Assembly (NCBI RefSeq): GCF_019880635.1
Contig: NZ_JAINVX010000001.1
Coordinates: forward strand, 1,086,501 to 1,150,500
DNA length: 64,000 nucleotides
Source of the DNA: Hanstruepera marina
GTDB lineage: Bacteria > Bacteroidota > Bacteroidia > Flavobacteriales > Flavobacteriaceae
Reading direction: 5' to 3'
The notes under the pieces are model-generated. The model ran no database searches, was not told where the DNA came from, and saw only the letters and a program-made list of their open reading frames with translations. The position numbers were made by a program, and so were the translations under genes. This document shows, one piece after another, positions 45,401 to 54,169 of this stretch. Position 1 is the stretch's first letter; every line of letters begins with the position of its first letter.

Positions 45401-47349
45401 AAGTTTCTAATGTTAGTCGCTGTATCTAAAATATTAGTGTGAAGTACAATACTGGCGATTGAAGCACACCCTGTTACATTATCAACAACTCTAATGTAAA
45501 CGGTTTGAACATTTGGTGTTGTATTTGTATAGTTTTGGAAGTTTCCTATGGGATTATTTCCCGTTTCAGCATCTGTATAGGTTTCATGAAATGATGTGGA
45601 AATATTGGTTAAACCTTGTAAAACATCATCAATAACAGCTGATAGGTCAAAAACTTCAAAACCATCATTATCTTGTTCACAGGCGTTAATGGTTTGTGTT
45701 TCGTCATTAATATCTGGCGCATCAAGTACAGATATGGTTAATGTTGTTGTATTGATACATCCGGTTAGAATATCAGTAACACTAACGTAAAGCAATTCTG
45801 TTTGTGTTGTATTAACGTATGGGGTTGGCACTGGATTTGTGCCAGAATCGGCATCACCTTGAGTATAGTGGTAATTAACCGTGTAGTTGCTATTTCCGTT
45901 TGTGATTTCTGAATCTCTTACGGTTAAGTCTATTGTTGTTATGCCATCTGAAACGGTATCGTCACAAACCTCCAAGCGAGTTGGGGGTGTAATTGTTGGC
46001 GATGGATTGACTACTAAATTAAACGTAGAAAATGCTAAGCAACCGTTGTCAATATCTTCAACTCTTACATAAATGGTTTGAGGATTTGTGGAATTTTGAA
46101 TAGGTGATGTAATAGACGATGTGTCATTTTGGGCATCTGTTTGGTTTAAATGGTAGCTAATATTATAGTTTCCAGATGGTACTGCAGCTAAAACATCAGG
46201 ATCCGTTACAGATAAATCAAATGTTTCAATACCATCATTGCTACTATCATCGCAGATTTCATAATCAGGTATACTACCTGCTGATTGTTCGGAATTTAGA
46301 GTTATGTTAATGGTGTCGGTAATCTCACAAGTCGTATTGTTTATAGGAATAGAAACATTAACCGTATAGGTTCCTGAATTATTTACAGTTAGTGTAGGGT
46401 TATTTTCACCATTTATAATACTACCATTGTTAAACCATTCATAAGTAGCTAACGGGTTTTGAGTGTCACCGTTAAGTGTAATACTATTAGCACAGGTTGT
46501 AACATCAGGACCTAAATTGACAGAAGCATTAAAGCTATTTCCTTCAATAAAAACTGCAGAATCAAAGTTTTCATCGGTTTGATCGGCAATAACGAGTTTT
46601 ATATGGTACTGTACATTAGGCTGAATGTTTGCACTAGCTGTTAAAACTGTTGTTCTGCCGTTAAAGTTTGTGTCACCTAAATTATAGCCTTCAAAATACT
46701 GTTCGTTTTCTGCGTTACAAAATCCTACAATTTCTTCATGAATTGTATTGGTATTAACAGGAATGTTTGTGCCTGGAATTACGGCTATATTAACATAAGG
46801 GTCTTGTGTACCAGCTTCTTTTATTAAAAAGGCAAATCCATCGGAATATTCGCATGGATAGTTTGCATAATATTCTTCTGAAGCTAAAATATAATTGAAT
46901 TGTACTTGGTTGGATACAGATACAAAATCAAATTCTATTGATGTTGCATTTAGTGTATTACTAATACCTAATGCCGTTTCTAAATCAGGATCGGTTAACC
47001 AATTTGTTTCCCCATCATTTAAGGTGTTGGCATTTGTAGTGTTACCAGCAGCGTTTGCGCTACCTGTTGATAGCATTATTCCATTTTCAAAAGGAAAAGC
47101 AGAGGACGAACGTTCAAAATATCCATAACTGGCAATTTGATTAATACTGCCATTACTATTTGAAGTAATATTAGAAACTTCAACACAACCTAGAACTAGA
47201 TTATCTTCAATAAGTTGTTGAGCAGAGATGTTGCTATCTATTGTGATTTGCTGTGCTTGTATGTTAGTTTTAAAACAGAATAGGGCAACTAATAAATAGA
47301 AAGCAGTGGCGTAGGTAAAGGGATAGTTTACTTTTTCAAATTTTAACAA
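42484..47349 (-). CDS. Giant T9SS type B surface protein with eleven Cys modules
   Basis: 1,621 residues from a TTG start, with no ATG upstream in frame. Signal peptide ends NIQAQ. Residues of about 30-280 are a choice-of-anchor L domain (QLIEDNLVLGCVEV, VQFNYILASEEYYAN). An Ig/PKD-like segment (NGDTQNPLATYEWFNNGS) follows. Residues of about 360-1,400 are eleven tandem copies of a module of about 95 residues that opens CDD-x-(S/N)DG and has YYxSxxDA and NPQTIYVRVEN-like blocks. The end is the type B sorting domain (FFTPNNDGQNDTWHIT and ending RRHFTLKR). It is probably a long fibre-like surface protein, perhaps an adhesin. Confidence 0.92.
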   Translation of the reverse strand: MLKFEKVNYPFTYATAFYLLVALFCFKTNIQAQQITIDSNISAQQLIEDNLVLGCVEVSNITSNSNGSINQIASYGYFERSSSAFPFENGIMLSTGSANAAGNTTNANTLNDGETNWLTDPDLETALGISNTLNATSIEFDFVSVSNQVQFNYILASEEYYANYPCEYSDGFAFLIKEAGTQDPYVNIAVIPGTNIPVNTNTIHEEIVGFCNAENEQYFEGYNLGDTNFNGRTTVLTASANIQPNVQYHIKLVIADQTDENFDSAVFIEGNSFNASVNLGPDVTTCANSITLNGDTQNPLATYEWFNNGSIINGENNPTLTVNNSGTYTVNVSIPINNTTCEITDTINITLNSEQSAGSIPDYEICDDSSNDGIETFDLSVTDPDVLAAVPSGNYNISYHLNQTDAQNDTSSITSPIQNSTNPQTIYVRVEDIDNGCLAFSTFNLVVNPSPTITPPTRLEVCDDTVSDGITTIDLTVRDSEITNGNSNYTVNYHYTQGDADSGTNPVPTPYVNTTQTELLYVSVTDILTGCINTTTLTISVLDAPDINDETQTINACEQDNDGFEVFDLSAVIDDVLQGLTNISTSFHETYTDAETGNNPIGNFQNYTNTTPNVQTVYIRVVDNVTGCASIASIVLHTNILDTATNIRNFSRCDDESNDGIVEFNLENIANTIINGLNDVTVYFYETEDDRDNNTNVIDQTIPYEVTNSPHQLFISIQNPDCIYDSEISLIINEATIIQPLSPITYCDTDDDTFTSIELSVFDSSVSTGIPNANVSYYLNENDALDDVNPLPPFHTNTTNPLTLYVRVTNTATNCYDVEALEIEVLPAPTTTRATDIIVCDDDQDAFTMVNLENKISEMVTNTSGLNISFHTSITDAENSLNAIINTTTYSANTQTIYTRIENDSTGCFSIESFEIIVNTLPEFSTITNFRNCETDGNQVADFLFSDKDNEILNGQGGKRVLYFETQTDAANRTNSIDKNSNYQNTSNPQTIFCRVENISDIDCYGIDSFVIEVGSIPVFNAPLDMFLCDDISNDGQEEFDLSRIEQDMAQGSPDNLNITFYISLDDAENGENEIPLNFTNQTNPQQIYARVENGTYCHGIAEFGLNVIQVPLVNQASAMEQCDTDYDGSVGFDLTVSEIEVLDVRQNDIVVSYHESLDDLEANSNPIQNPNNYNNTSNPQTVYIRVTNTVSNCYVALPLELIVNLPPTINAIGNFEACDNDSDSFELDNTIEALIGNQTNVDINFYSSQSDADNAQNPLNSTYNYTSNSDTIFVRAENTLTGCFTTASFNLIVNPLPSAGNAPNMEACDDDYDALLIFNLSQQTPFVLGGLNTNNYTVSYFELLEEATDSVNPIIDLNYEAFHEQTIYARLENNATGCFTTTSFITLIQRKPEVVIPDQTVCLDNLPLVVSAETGFDTDSYLWSNNQTTPEIEITQIGTYSVTVTSAYGCTTTATFNVIESEQATIEFTETIDFSDPNNITVTISGIGNYVYILDGGPPQESNTFYNVTLGPHTIEVYDLNGCASAIKDIVIIDAPLFFTPNNDGQNDTWHITGVDQLVGTIVYIYDRYGKLIKTLRHTSQGWDGSYNGRPMPTNDYWFVANVKKGDKQFEVRRHFTLKR
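43130..46270 (-). repeat. Eleven tandem coding repeats of about 285 bp
   Basis: The protein-level modules of the 1,621-residue protein start at Cys-Asp-Asp blocks spaced about 95 residues apart. At DNA level the copies have diverged, so they are old duplications and not a recent expansion; no long exact repeat was noticed. Confidence 0.85.
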
Positions 47350-47438
47350 AGTCCTTATTTTAAGATTTGGGACTGAAAAATAAAGTTATAATGGATAAAA
47401 CGCAAAAAACATCGATAAAATACATAATATTTTAACAT

Positions 47439-49280
47439 TTAATAGTTTACATAAACCCAACCTGTCCAAGTTTTGTAGTTATTGTCGTTTGGGTACAAGA
47501 CATAAAAGTAAGTACCTACAGGTACCAATTTATCTAAATTGTTAATACCTCTATTTGTGCGGCCATACCATTTTAAGTTGTTGTTACCTTCAAAAATTAA
47601 GGTGCCGAACCTATTATAAATTAAGAGTTTATGATTTTCAAAAATGTCATATAAGCCTTGAATATTGAACCAATCGTTAAAACCATCGTCATTAGGCGTA
47701 AAAACTTCTGGAATATAAGGTGGGCAATTTTCCACGGTTAGGTCAAAAATATAATTATCAAAACATATCGTATTTTCTACTCGAATAAATACAGATTGTG
47801 GATTAGATCTATTGTCATACATTTCTGGAATACTAATAGCGTTATTTTGATTAAGCAAATCGTCATAAGATTCATAAAAAACCACATCATCAATAGAGTT
47901 GTATTCTATATGTTCCAATTGTTCAGTTAAATCAAATTCAGCTGTATCAAACCTCACATCACAAGCTAACAGCGGTTGTAACATAACTATTGGAGGTTCA
48001 GGAATAAGCTCCATATCCTGGTAAGTAGAATTGTTTAACTCATTTAACTCAATAACAATTCCGTTTCGAGTTCCATCGTCATCTACTGCTAGTTCTAAAA
48101 TAAAATTATCTGAAATGCTTTCAGGAATTGTAATACTAATACTTTGTGTTTCAGATCCATCAATAGGAATTGTATTTAATGTTTCAGATTGAGCAACTAG
48201 CTCATTGTTTGCGTAAAAAGCAATAGGCGTAAGAGCAGGTAAAACTTCAGTGCAATTAACATTGTAAACTGTATAGTCGCACAAAATATCCCTACTGGCA
48301 CATTCTAACGTGAAATCGTCTAATTGTACTGTGGCATCTGGTAGTTGACTGTTTAAAACAGTAATGATGTTATTGATTATAATTAAGTCGGCACGCAGAA
48401 TACCAAATTCGTCAAAATCTCCTGTTGTTAATTTTATTTCTACAGATGTGTCACCAATTTCGATATTGTTTTCAATATTATAAACATCTAAATCGGCATT
48501 GTAAAAGGTGGAACTATTTGTAAAGGAATTGGTTCCGTTAAAGGCGTTGTTTCCTAAATTTAATGGCGGATTAGAAATTAAGTTGCCATTTATTAAGAGG
48601 GATTCACCAAAGTCTAAAATAGCATCGCCTTCCCAAGCTAAAAAACCAATTTTGGCTCCAGTATTATCTAAAACATTAACATTGTCGAGCGATATAATTA
48701 ACTCTTGGACATTTCGATTAATGATGTCTAAACCTTGAAACAGATTTATTTGGTTTATAGGTAAATTGGTGTCTTCATAAATTATATAAATACTCCAACC
48801 TCCAAAATTTGTGCGGTTTTCGCAATAGCCTTCATTATTGTTTAATGTTTCAGAAATATCTAGGTCAGAGAATGTATATGTGCCATTACCCGTACTTAAA
48901 ATATAGTCAGTAATATCGGCATAGCACGAGAAATAATTAAGTAAACCCCAAGTTGCATCGTTGTAGTCTACAGTATAAATATTGTCTGCAACAAACTCAG
49001 TATTATTAAGTGTTATGGTATCATCGCCAGTACCCGAGCCTGCCCAATACAAGTATGCTGCAATAATTGTTCTATTACTAGCTAAATTTAAATCGGCACT
49101 GGATTCTGGTAAGATTTCACAAAAACTTCTATCGATATTGTTTTCGAATTGGTTAAGTGTATTGCCAATTGCCAAATAATCATAACGACCATTAAATTGC
49201 TGGAATAACTCTATTTCTTGGCAAAACGCTGTGTTGGATAAAACAACACATAAAACTATATAGATAACCTTACGATACAT
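47439..49280 (-). CDS. T9SS type B surface protein with diverged sorting domain
   Basis: 613 residues. Signal peptide ends TAFCQ. The N-terminal 260 residues (ASNRTIIAAYLYWAGSGTGD, then NYFSCYADITDYILSTGNG) resemble the exported DUF3344-like beta domain. A CARDB-like segment (about 320-430) and a single Cys module (about 438-515) follow. The end carries PEVFTPNDDGFNDWFNIQG and YNRFGTLIFEGN, so the sorting domain is type B, but it finishes TWTGWVYVNY and not HFTLKR as in its neighbours. It follows the 795-residue gene by 39 bp. Confidence 0.88.
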   Translation of the reverse strand: MYRKVIYIVLCVVLSNTAFCQEIELFQQFNGRYDYLAIGNTLNQFENNIDRSFCEILPESSADLNLASNRTIIAAYLYWAGSGTGDDTITLNNTEFVADNIYTVDYNDATWGLLNYFSCYADITDYILSTGNGTYTFSDLDISETLNNNEGYCENRTNFGGWSIYIIYEDTNLPINQINLFQGLDIINRNVQELIISLDNVNVLDNTGAKIGFLAWEGDAILDFGESLLINGNLISNPPLNLGNNAFNGTNSFTNSSTFYNADLDVYNIENNIEIGDTSVEIKLTTGDFDEFGILRADLIIINNIITVLNSQLPDATVQLDDFTLECASRDILCDYTVYNVNCTEVLPALTPIAFYANNELVAQSETLNTIPIDGSETQSISITIPESISDNFILELAVDDDGTRNGIVIELNELNNSTYQDMELIPEPPIVMLQPLLACDVRFDTAEFDLTEQLEHIEYNSIDDVVFYESYDDLLNQNNAISIPEMYDNRSNPQSVFIRVENTICFDNYIFDLTVENCPPYIPEVFTPNDDGFNDWFNIQGLYDIFENHKLLIYNRFGTLIFEGNNNLKWYGRTNRGINNLDKLVPVGTYFYVLYPNDNNYKTWTGWVYVNY

Positions 49281-49319
49281 TCAATAGAAGTTGTTGTATT
49301 AAATGTACGACATAAAAAC

Positions 49320-51707
49320 TTAACGTTTTAAGGTAAAGTGATCGCGATATGCTCTTCCATCTTCAAGAATTACTGAAAACCAGTAATCATCTGTTGGCAT
49401 GCGACTACCATTAAATGTTCCATCCCAACCTTGACTTGCAGGAGAAAGCGACTTTAACAGTTTACCATATCGATCAAAAATATATATTTTAGAATTAGGC
49501 TGAAACTGACCCGATATACCTTGTACTTGCCAATAATCGTTCTCGCCATCACCATTTGGTGTAAATATTTTAGGAAAACCAATGATTGAAAATGAGCCTT
49601 GGGCAATACCGCAGCCATTTTTATCCTGCACATAAGCTATGTGAATTCCCGGTTCTAGATCGGAAAAACTATTATTGTCTTGATAAGGTCCGTCACTATC
49701 ATCTACGGCATACTCATAATCTCCTATCCCTGAAGCATTTATTGTGGCTGAATTTCCACTTACAGGTATTGAGTTAATAGTAGCTATTCCTGAAGTGCTA
49801 ACAGTTACAACTCTTTCTGCAAAACAGCCATCAGGATTTTGAGGTGTAATAGTATTAATAGGTGTTATTCTTACAGTATATACACCTTGGGACTGAACTT
49901 CAATTTGATAAGTAGTTTCATTACTATCAAGCCACAAATAATTATAGTTGGATACACTATCCTCTAAAGAGCCCGCATCAATAAATATAGATGCATCAGG
50001 GTCATTTATACAGAAGAAAGCCGAATCGGTTTCTTCAATAATTGGACGTTCTGCAACCTGTAACTCCAATTCACTAATACTGTAGCAATCTCCTCTTATG
50101 CTATTTTGTAGTCGTACATAAATTATTTGAGGATTAGCTGTATTCGTGTAGGTGTTTACATTAATAATAGGATTAAAAAAGTTTTCAGCATCTGTGAAAT
50201 CTTCATAGAATGAAATTGCGATGGTATCATCGTCAATTATATCTTGGGGAATAGCAGAAATTAAATCAAATTCAGCTGTCCCATTAGCAACTTCACAACT
50301 CACTAAAGGCTCTAGATTAAGTTCTTCAGGTTGCTCCGAGATTATTAGGGTTCTATATACCGTTTGAATTTCACCTTCAGTATCAATTGAAATAGTTACC
50401 AAAAACTCACCAGTAGTGGTAAATATATGTGTAGGATTTAAATCGGTTGAGGTATTATTGCCTCCAGATGCAGGATCGCCAAAATCCCAATGAATACTAT
50501 CAATTATTGTTGAAGTATTTATGGTAAATTCAGTAGTATCTCCATAGCATGTGTTTCTAAATACATTGGTTGCAAAAAAATAGGATTGGATAAAAGGCGG
50601 TAAGCCAAAATGGCTACTATTACCACCAAGGTAAACGCCTTCAAACTCAAAATTAGAATCAGCACCACGCTCGTTAGGATTGGCAATAACAGATAAATAT
50701 TGGCCACCTTCTATGGCAATGTATAGTCTACCATCCAGTGCTTGTTGAACAGCTCCTAATTCTTCACCCACTTCACCAATAATTATATCTGAATTTATAA
50801 TGGCAGCCTGACTGTTTAATGTTAAATCGTATTGATGCACTTTTGATGTTTCAGAAGCTCTATCAATTTCAGTGACATATAACAAATTACTGTCTGGAGA
50901 GAACTCACATCCATATGGTCCAATATTATTTGAATTGTAGTTTGAAATTGTTATCGGATTGGATAAAACTCCAGTTGTAGCATCAAAATCAAAAATTTGC
51001 GTTTCACTCAAATCATAAGAGACAACACTTGCAATTTTTTCTCTATTAGGTGAAGCTTTTAAATAACCAATTGTATTATTGATGTCTCCAGTATGGGTTG
51101 AACCTACTGCAGAAACTACTGGTGTTGTACTTACTCCGGAGTCAGAAACAAGATAGGCTATATACTCGTTACTCATCCAACGGTGACTGATTACCCATAT
51201 GCTCCTTCCGTCTGAACTTTCAATAGCAGTGATTTTTTCTGTTGTTGGGTTAGCAAGCAAAACATTTTTATTGTTCGTTACGCCGCCTAAACCACCATCT
51301 AAAGTCATATTTACTTCAGAGTAACGCAATCCTCCAGCACCACCTCGGTCGTCCACCGTGAAGATGTAAAAAATATTGTCATCATCTGGTTTCGGTACGA
51401 TTAAAGCAGATTGGGTGCTGGATTTATCACCTTGTAATCCTGTTCCATTTAGCATGACAGCATTATTTTTATTCCAGACTGTAATGCCATCAGAATAGAA
51501 CAATAAATTTCCCAGTCTATCAGAAATGCTGGAACATCCTTCGGGAGTGTCAATTAAGGAACCATCAAAAGGGATAGGATATCCAAAGTTAAAGTTTAAT
51601 CCTGCTCGTACACCAAAAGCCCAATTAGCAGCCTGATTTTGGGCTGTTAGTGTTGCACTTGTTATAACTATAAATGCGATTAGTATATGTTTTAATCTTG
51701 TAGCCAA
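49320..51707 (-). CDS. T9SS type B surface protein with beta-propeller-like N-terminal half
   Basis: 795 residues from TTG 51707, which stands 4 bases after the upstream gene's stop. Signal peptide ends TLTAQ. Residues of about 25-370 (NWAFGVRAGLNFNFG, GNLLFYSDGITVWNKNN, QSALIVPKPDDDNIFYIF, then YGCEFSPDSNLLYVTE) form a propeller-like domain shared with the 1,101-residue gene at 54170. A PKD domain (about 385-455: IHWDFGDPASGG, PTHIFTTTGEF) and one Cys module follow. The end is a sorting domain PKIFTPNGDGENDYWQVQG. Confidence 0.88.
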   Translation of the reverse strand: MATRLKHILIAFIVITSATLTAQNQAANWAFGVRAGLNFNFGYPIPFDGSLIDTPEGCSSISDRLGNLLFYSDGITVWNKNNAVMLNGTGLQGDKSSTQSALIVPKPDDDNIFYIFTVDDRGGAGGLRYSEVNMTLDGGLGGVTNNKNVLLANPTTEKITAIESSDGRSIWVISHRWMSNEYIAYLVSDSGVSTTPVVSAVGSTHTGDINNTIGYLKASPNREKIASVVSYDLSETQIFDFDATTGVLSNPITISNYNSNNIGPYGCEFSPDSNLLYVTEIDRASETSKVHQYDLTLNSQAAIINSDIIIGEVGEELGAVQQALDGRLYIAIEGGQYLSVIANPNERGADSNFEFEGVYLGGNSSHFGLPPFIQSYFFATNVFRNTCYGDTTEFTINTSTIIDSIHWDFGDPASGGNNTSTDLNPTHIFTTTGEFLVTISIDTEGEIQTVYRTLIISEQPEELNLEPLVSCEVANGTAEFDLISAIPQDIIDDDTIAISFYEDFTDAENFFNPIINVNTYTNTANPQIIYVRLQNSIRGDCYSISELELQVAERPIIEETDSAFFCINDPDASIFIDAGSLEDSVSNYNYLWLDSNETTYQIEVQSQGVYTVRITPINTITPQNPDGCFAERVVTVSTSGIATINSIPVSGNSATINASGIGDYEYAVDDSDGPYQDNNSFSDLEPGIHIAYVQDKNGCGIAQGSFSIIGFPKIFTPNGDGENDYWQVQGISGQFQPNSKIYIFDRYGKLLKSLSPASQGWDGTFNGSRMPTDDYWFSVILEDGRAYRDHFTLKR

Positions 51708-51711
51708 AAAA

Positions 51712-54165
51712 TTATCGTTTTAGGGTGAAATGGTCTTTAACAACACGTCCATCCTGTAGGGTAGCCGCAAACCAATAGTCGCTAACGGGTAATGGTGTTC
51801 CGTTAATAGTGCCATCCCATCCAGGACCTAATGGGTTTATTTGTGTTAGTAATTTACCGTATCTATCAAAAATTAATATTTTAGAATTGGGGTGGAAAAT
51901 ATTTGAATTCCCTTTTATGTTCCAAAGGTCATTGTCGCCATCTCCATTAGGCGTAAATACTTTTGGGAAACCAATAACTGAAACTGAATAATCTATAATT
52001 CCGCAATTATTTTTTACATCTCTTATACTTAACGTGTAAATACCAGGACTAATATTGTTAAAACTATTTTCAGATTGATAAGGATATGCCAAACCAAACT
52101 CATTATAAAGCGCATATTCGTAATCGCCTTCACCAGACGTTATTACGGTTATAGAATTATTATCTGTTGCATCAACAACTTCCACCGATTCAATTGTTGC
52201 AATGTTAGAGGGTTCAACAGTTATGGTCCTTATAACGCTACAATTTGTAGTATTATTTGTTACTTGAACGCTATAAGTGCCAACCTCATTAACATTAATA
52301 GCATATGTAGTTTCATTTGTAGACCATAGATATGAATAGCTAGAAGGCGAAGTAATTTCACCAGAATCAATTGTTATCGTATTAGGATAAGTATTTAAAC
52401 AATAAAATAAGGTTTCTTCTGTATCAATATCAGGTAGGTTAAATACAAACAACTCAATTTCTGCAATGCCATAGCATTCATCAACATTTTCTACACGTGC
52501 AAAAATAACTTGTTGGTTAGGTATTGTATTGGTAAACAAAGGCGAAAGTGCATTGGTTTCTAATAGGGCATCATCTATAGTAGCATAATATGCTATAGTT
52601 GACCCAATTGGAGTACCATTTAGAATGTCAGCATTTGCTTGATTTAAATCGAATTGAAATAAACCATCTTCGGTTCCGTCAGTATCACACTCTATAATTT
52701 GAGTATTGTTAACTGTAGTACTACTAATTTGTAATTCTAATTCTGAAATACTAAAACAATCTGTATTGTCATCAACAACCCGAACATAAATTGTTTGAGG
52801 ATTCGATACACTTGTATACGAACTACTATTTGAAATAACATTAATGTCGTTTTGGGCGTCATTAAAACTCGTGTAGAACAGTGTTGATCTACCTGCAGTA
52901 TTTCCAGTAAGTGTGCCGTTTGAATTTGTGAGATTAAAAATGGAAGATGCTGTGTAGCTGCATTGAACTTGCACAGCATTAAACGCTTCGGGTGTTTCTA
53001 AAACGATGAGGTTTAATGTTCTAATACTAAAACAATTTACGTTTGCAGCATTTTCAATTCTAATGAAAACTTCTTCTAAATAAGGTGTTGTGTTGTGGTA
53101 ATAGTTTGGAAGCGGATCAAGATTAAATTCAGCATTTGAATACGACTCATGATACGTAATATTTAAGTCATCTGGATTTTGACCAACCAATATTTCTTCA
53201 TTTTTTGACTCAAGATCAAAAATAACTTGACCATTTGAATTGTCACCGTCGTTATAGTCATCACACAAAATATAATCTGATGGTGTAGGGTAGTTGGCCC
53301 CATCACCAACTATAAGGTTAAAGGGTATGATTTCAAAACAGCCTGTGTCATCATCAGTTATTTTAGCGTAAACTTCCTGTGGATTTGAAATGTTGGTGTA
53401 TAACCCTGTTATTTGATTGCTACCTATACTAGCATCAGTTTCTGATTCGTAGTAAGTAACTGAAACATTGGTTTGAGAACCGATAATCAAATCTGTATTT
53501 ACACTTAAATCAAAAGTAGTCATGAAATCATCAAAAGGAAATACGGCATCACATTCTGATAAATTTAATTCTAAAGATGAGGATGACTCATTTGTAGGAG
53601 GGCTTGCAAATTCTGCAGTACCTGTCCACTCCAAATTAAATGGGCTATTTCCAATTGGTCTATCAATAACAATAAAATAGGTATCTCCCGCAACAACATC
53701 AAGCCAGCTAACAAAGCTATTGCCATCAGGTCCAGGCCCTTCAGAAGTATCGGTTTCTGCACCGTTCATCCCTGTTAGATTCCAATGTAAACCAGCACCA
53801 AGAGGATTTGTTGTTGAACAACGAATAGCTGGGCTTAAATTGCCGCAATCTGGGTTTGGCCCAAAGACAAAAAAATCGTAGTCTTCATTTAGGTCAGTAC
53901 TTTGAGGTGTTAATGTGAATCCCAAAGTTCCGTCGGTTACAACGGTAACTTTTAACCACAAACTATTATGTTCTACACTACTACAGGTGTTTAAACCAAT
54001 GAATTCTTGAGTTCCAATGCCATTGACATCTAAATTAATATTTGAATCACCACATACTGTAATGGCATTAACACAATCTGTAGGTTGTTGAGCAACAAGA
54101 CAAAATTGGCTTAAGCAAAATGCGAAAGCCAAAATTAAATTTTGCCGTGTTACATGTAGTTTCAA
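51712..54165 (-). CDS. T9SS type B surface protein, four Cys modules
   Basis: 817 residues from TTG 54165, 4 bases after the preceding stop (at 54170). Signal peptide ends CLVAQQ. The N-terminal 190 residues (ADCVNAITVCGDSNIN-like block, then VVTDGTLGFTLTPQSTD and NEDYDFFVFGPNPDCG) form a pre-peptidase-like beta domain different from the other five. Four Cys modules (about 200-587), an Ig-like segment and the sorting domain PKVFTPNGDGDNDLWNIKG follow. The C-terminal 250 residues are close to those of the 1,101-residue neighbour. Confidence 0.9.
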   Translation of the reverse strand: MKLHVTRQNLILAFAFCLSQFCLVAQQPTDCVNAITVCGDSNINLDVNGIGTQEFIGLNTCSSVEHNSLWLKVTVVTDGTLGFTLTPQSTDLNEDYDFFVFGPNPDCGNLSPAIRCSTTNPLGAGLHWNLTGMNGAETDTSEGPGPDGNSFVSWLDVVAGDTYFIVIDRPIGNSPFNLEWTGTAEFASPPTNESSSSLELNLSECDAVFPFDDFMTTFDLSVNTDLIIGSQTNVSVTYYESETDASIGSNQITGLYTNISNPQEVYAKITDDDTGCFEIIPFNLIVGDGANYPTPSDYILCDDYNDGDNSNGQVIFDLESKNEEILVGQNPDDLNITYHESYSNAEFNLDPLPNYYHNTTPYLEEVFIRIENAANVNCFSIRTLNLIVLETPEAFNAVQVQCSYTASSIFNLTNSNGTLTGNTAGRSTLFYTSFNDAQNDINVISNSSSYTSVSNPQTIYVRVVDDNTDCFSISELELQISSTTVNNTQIIECDTDGTEDGLFQFDLNQANADILNGTPIGSTIAYYATIDDALLETNALSPLFTNTIPNQQVIFARVENVDECYGIAEIELFVFNLPDIDTEETLFYCLNTYPNTITIDSGEITSPSSYSYLWSTNETTYAINVNEVGTYSVQVTNNTTNCSVIRTITVEPSNIATIESVEVVDATDNNSITVITSGEGDYEYALYNEFGLAYPYQSENSFNNISPGIYTLSIRDVKNNCGIIDYSVSVIGFPKVFTPNGDGDNDLWNIKGNSNIFHPNSKILIFDRYGKLLTQINPLGPGWDGTINGTPLPVSDYWFAATLQDGRVVKDHFTLKR

Positions 54166-54169
54166 TTTG

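Noticed and set aside
43130-46270. Regular repeats that might be a CRISPR array
   Set aside because: Repeat length of about 285 bp, open reading frame through all copies and diverged units fit protein modules; spacers and short direct repeats are absent.
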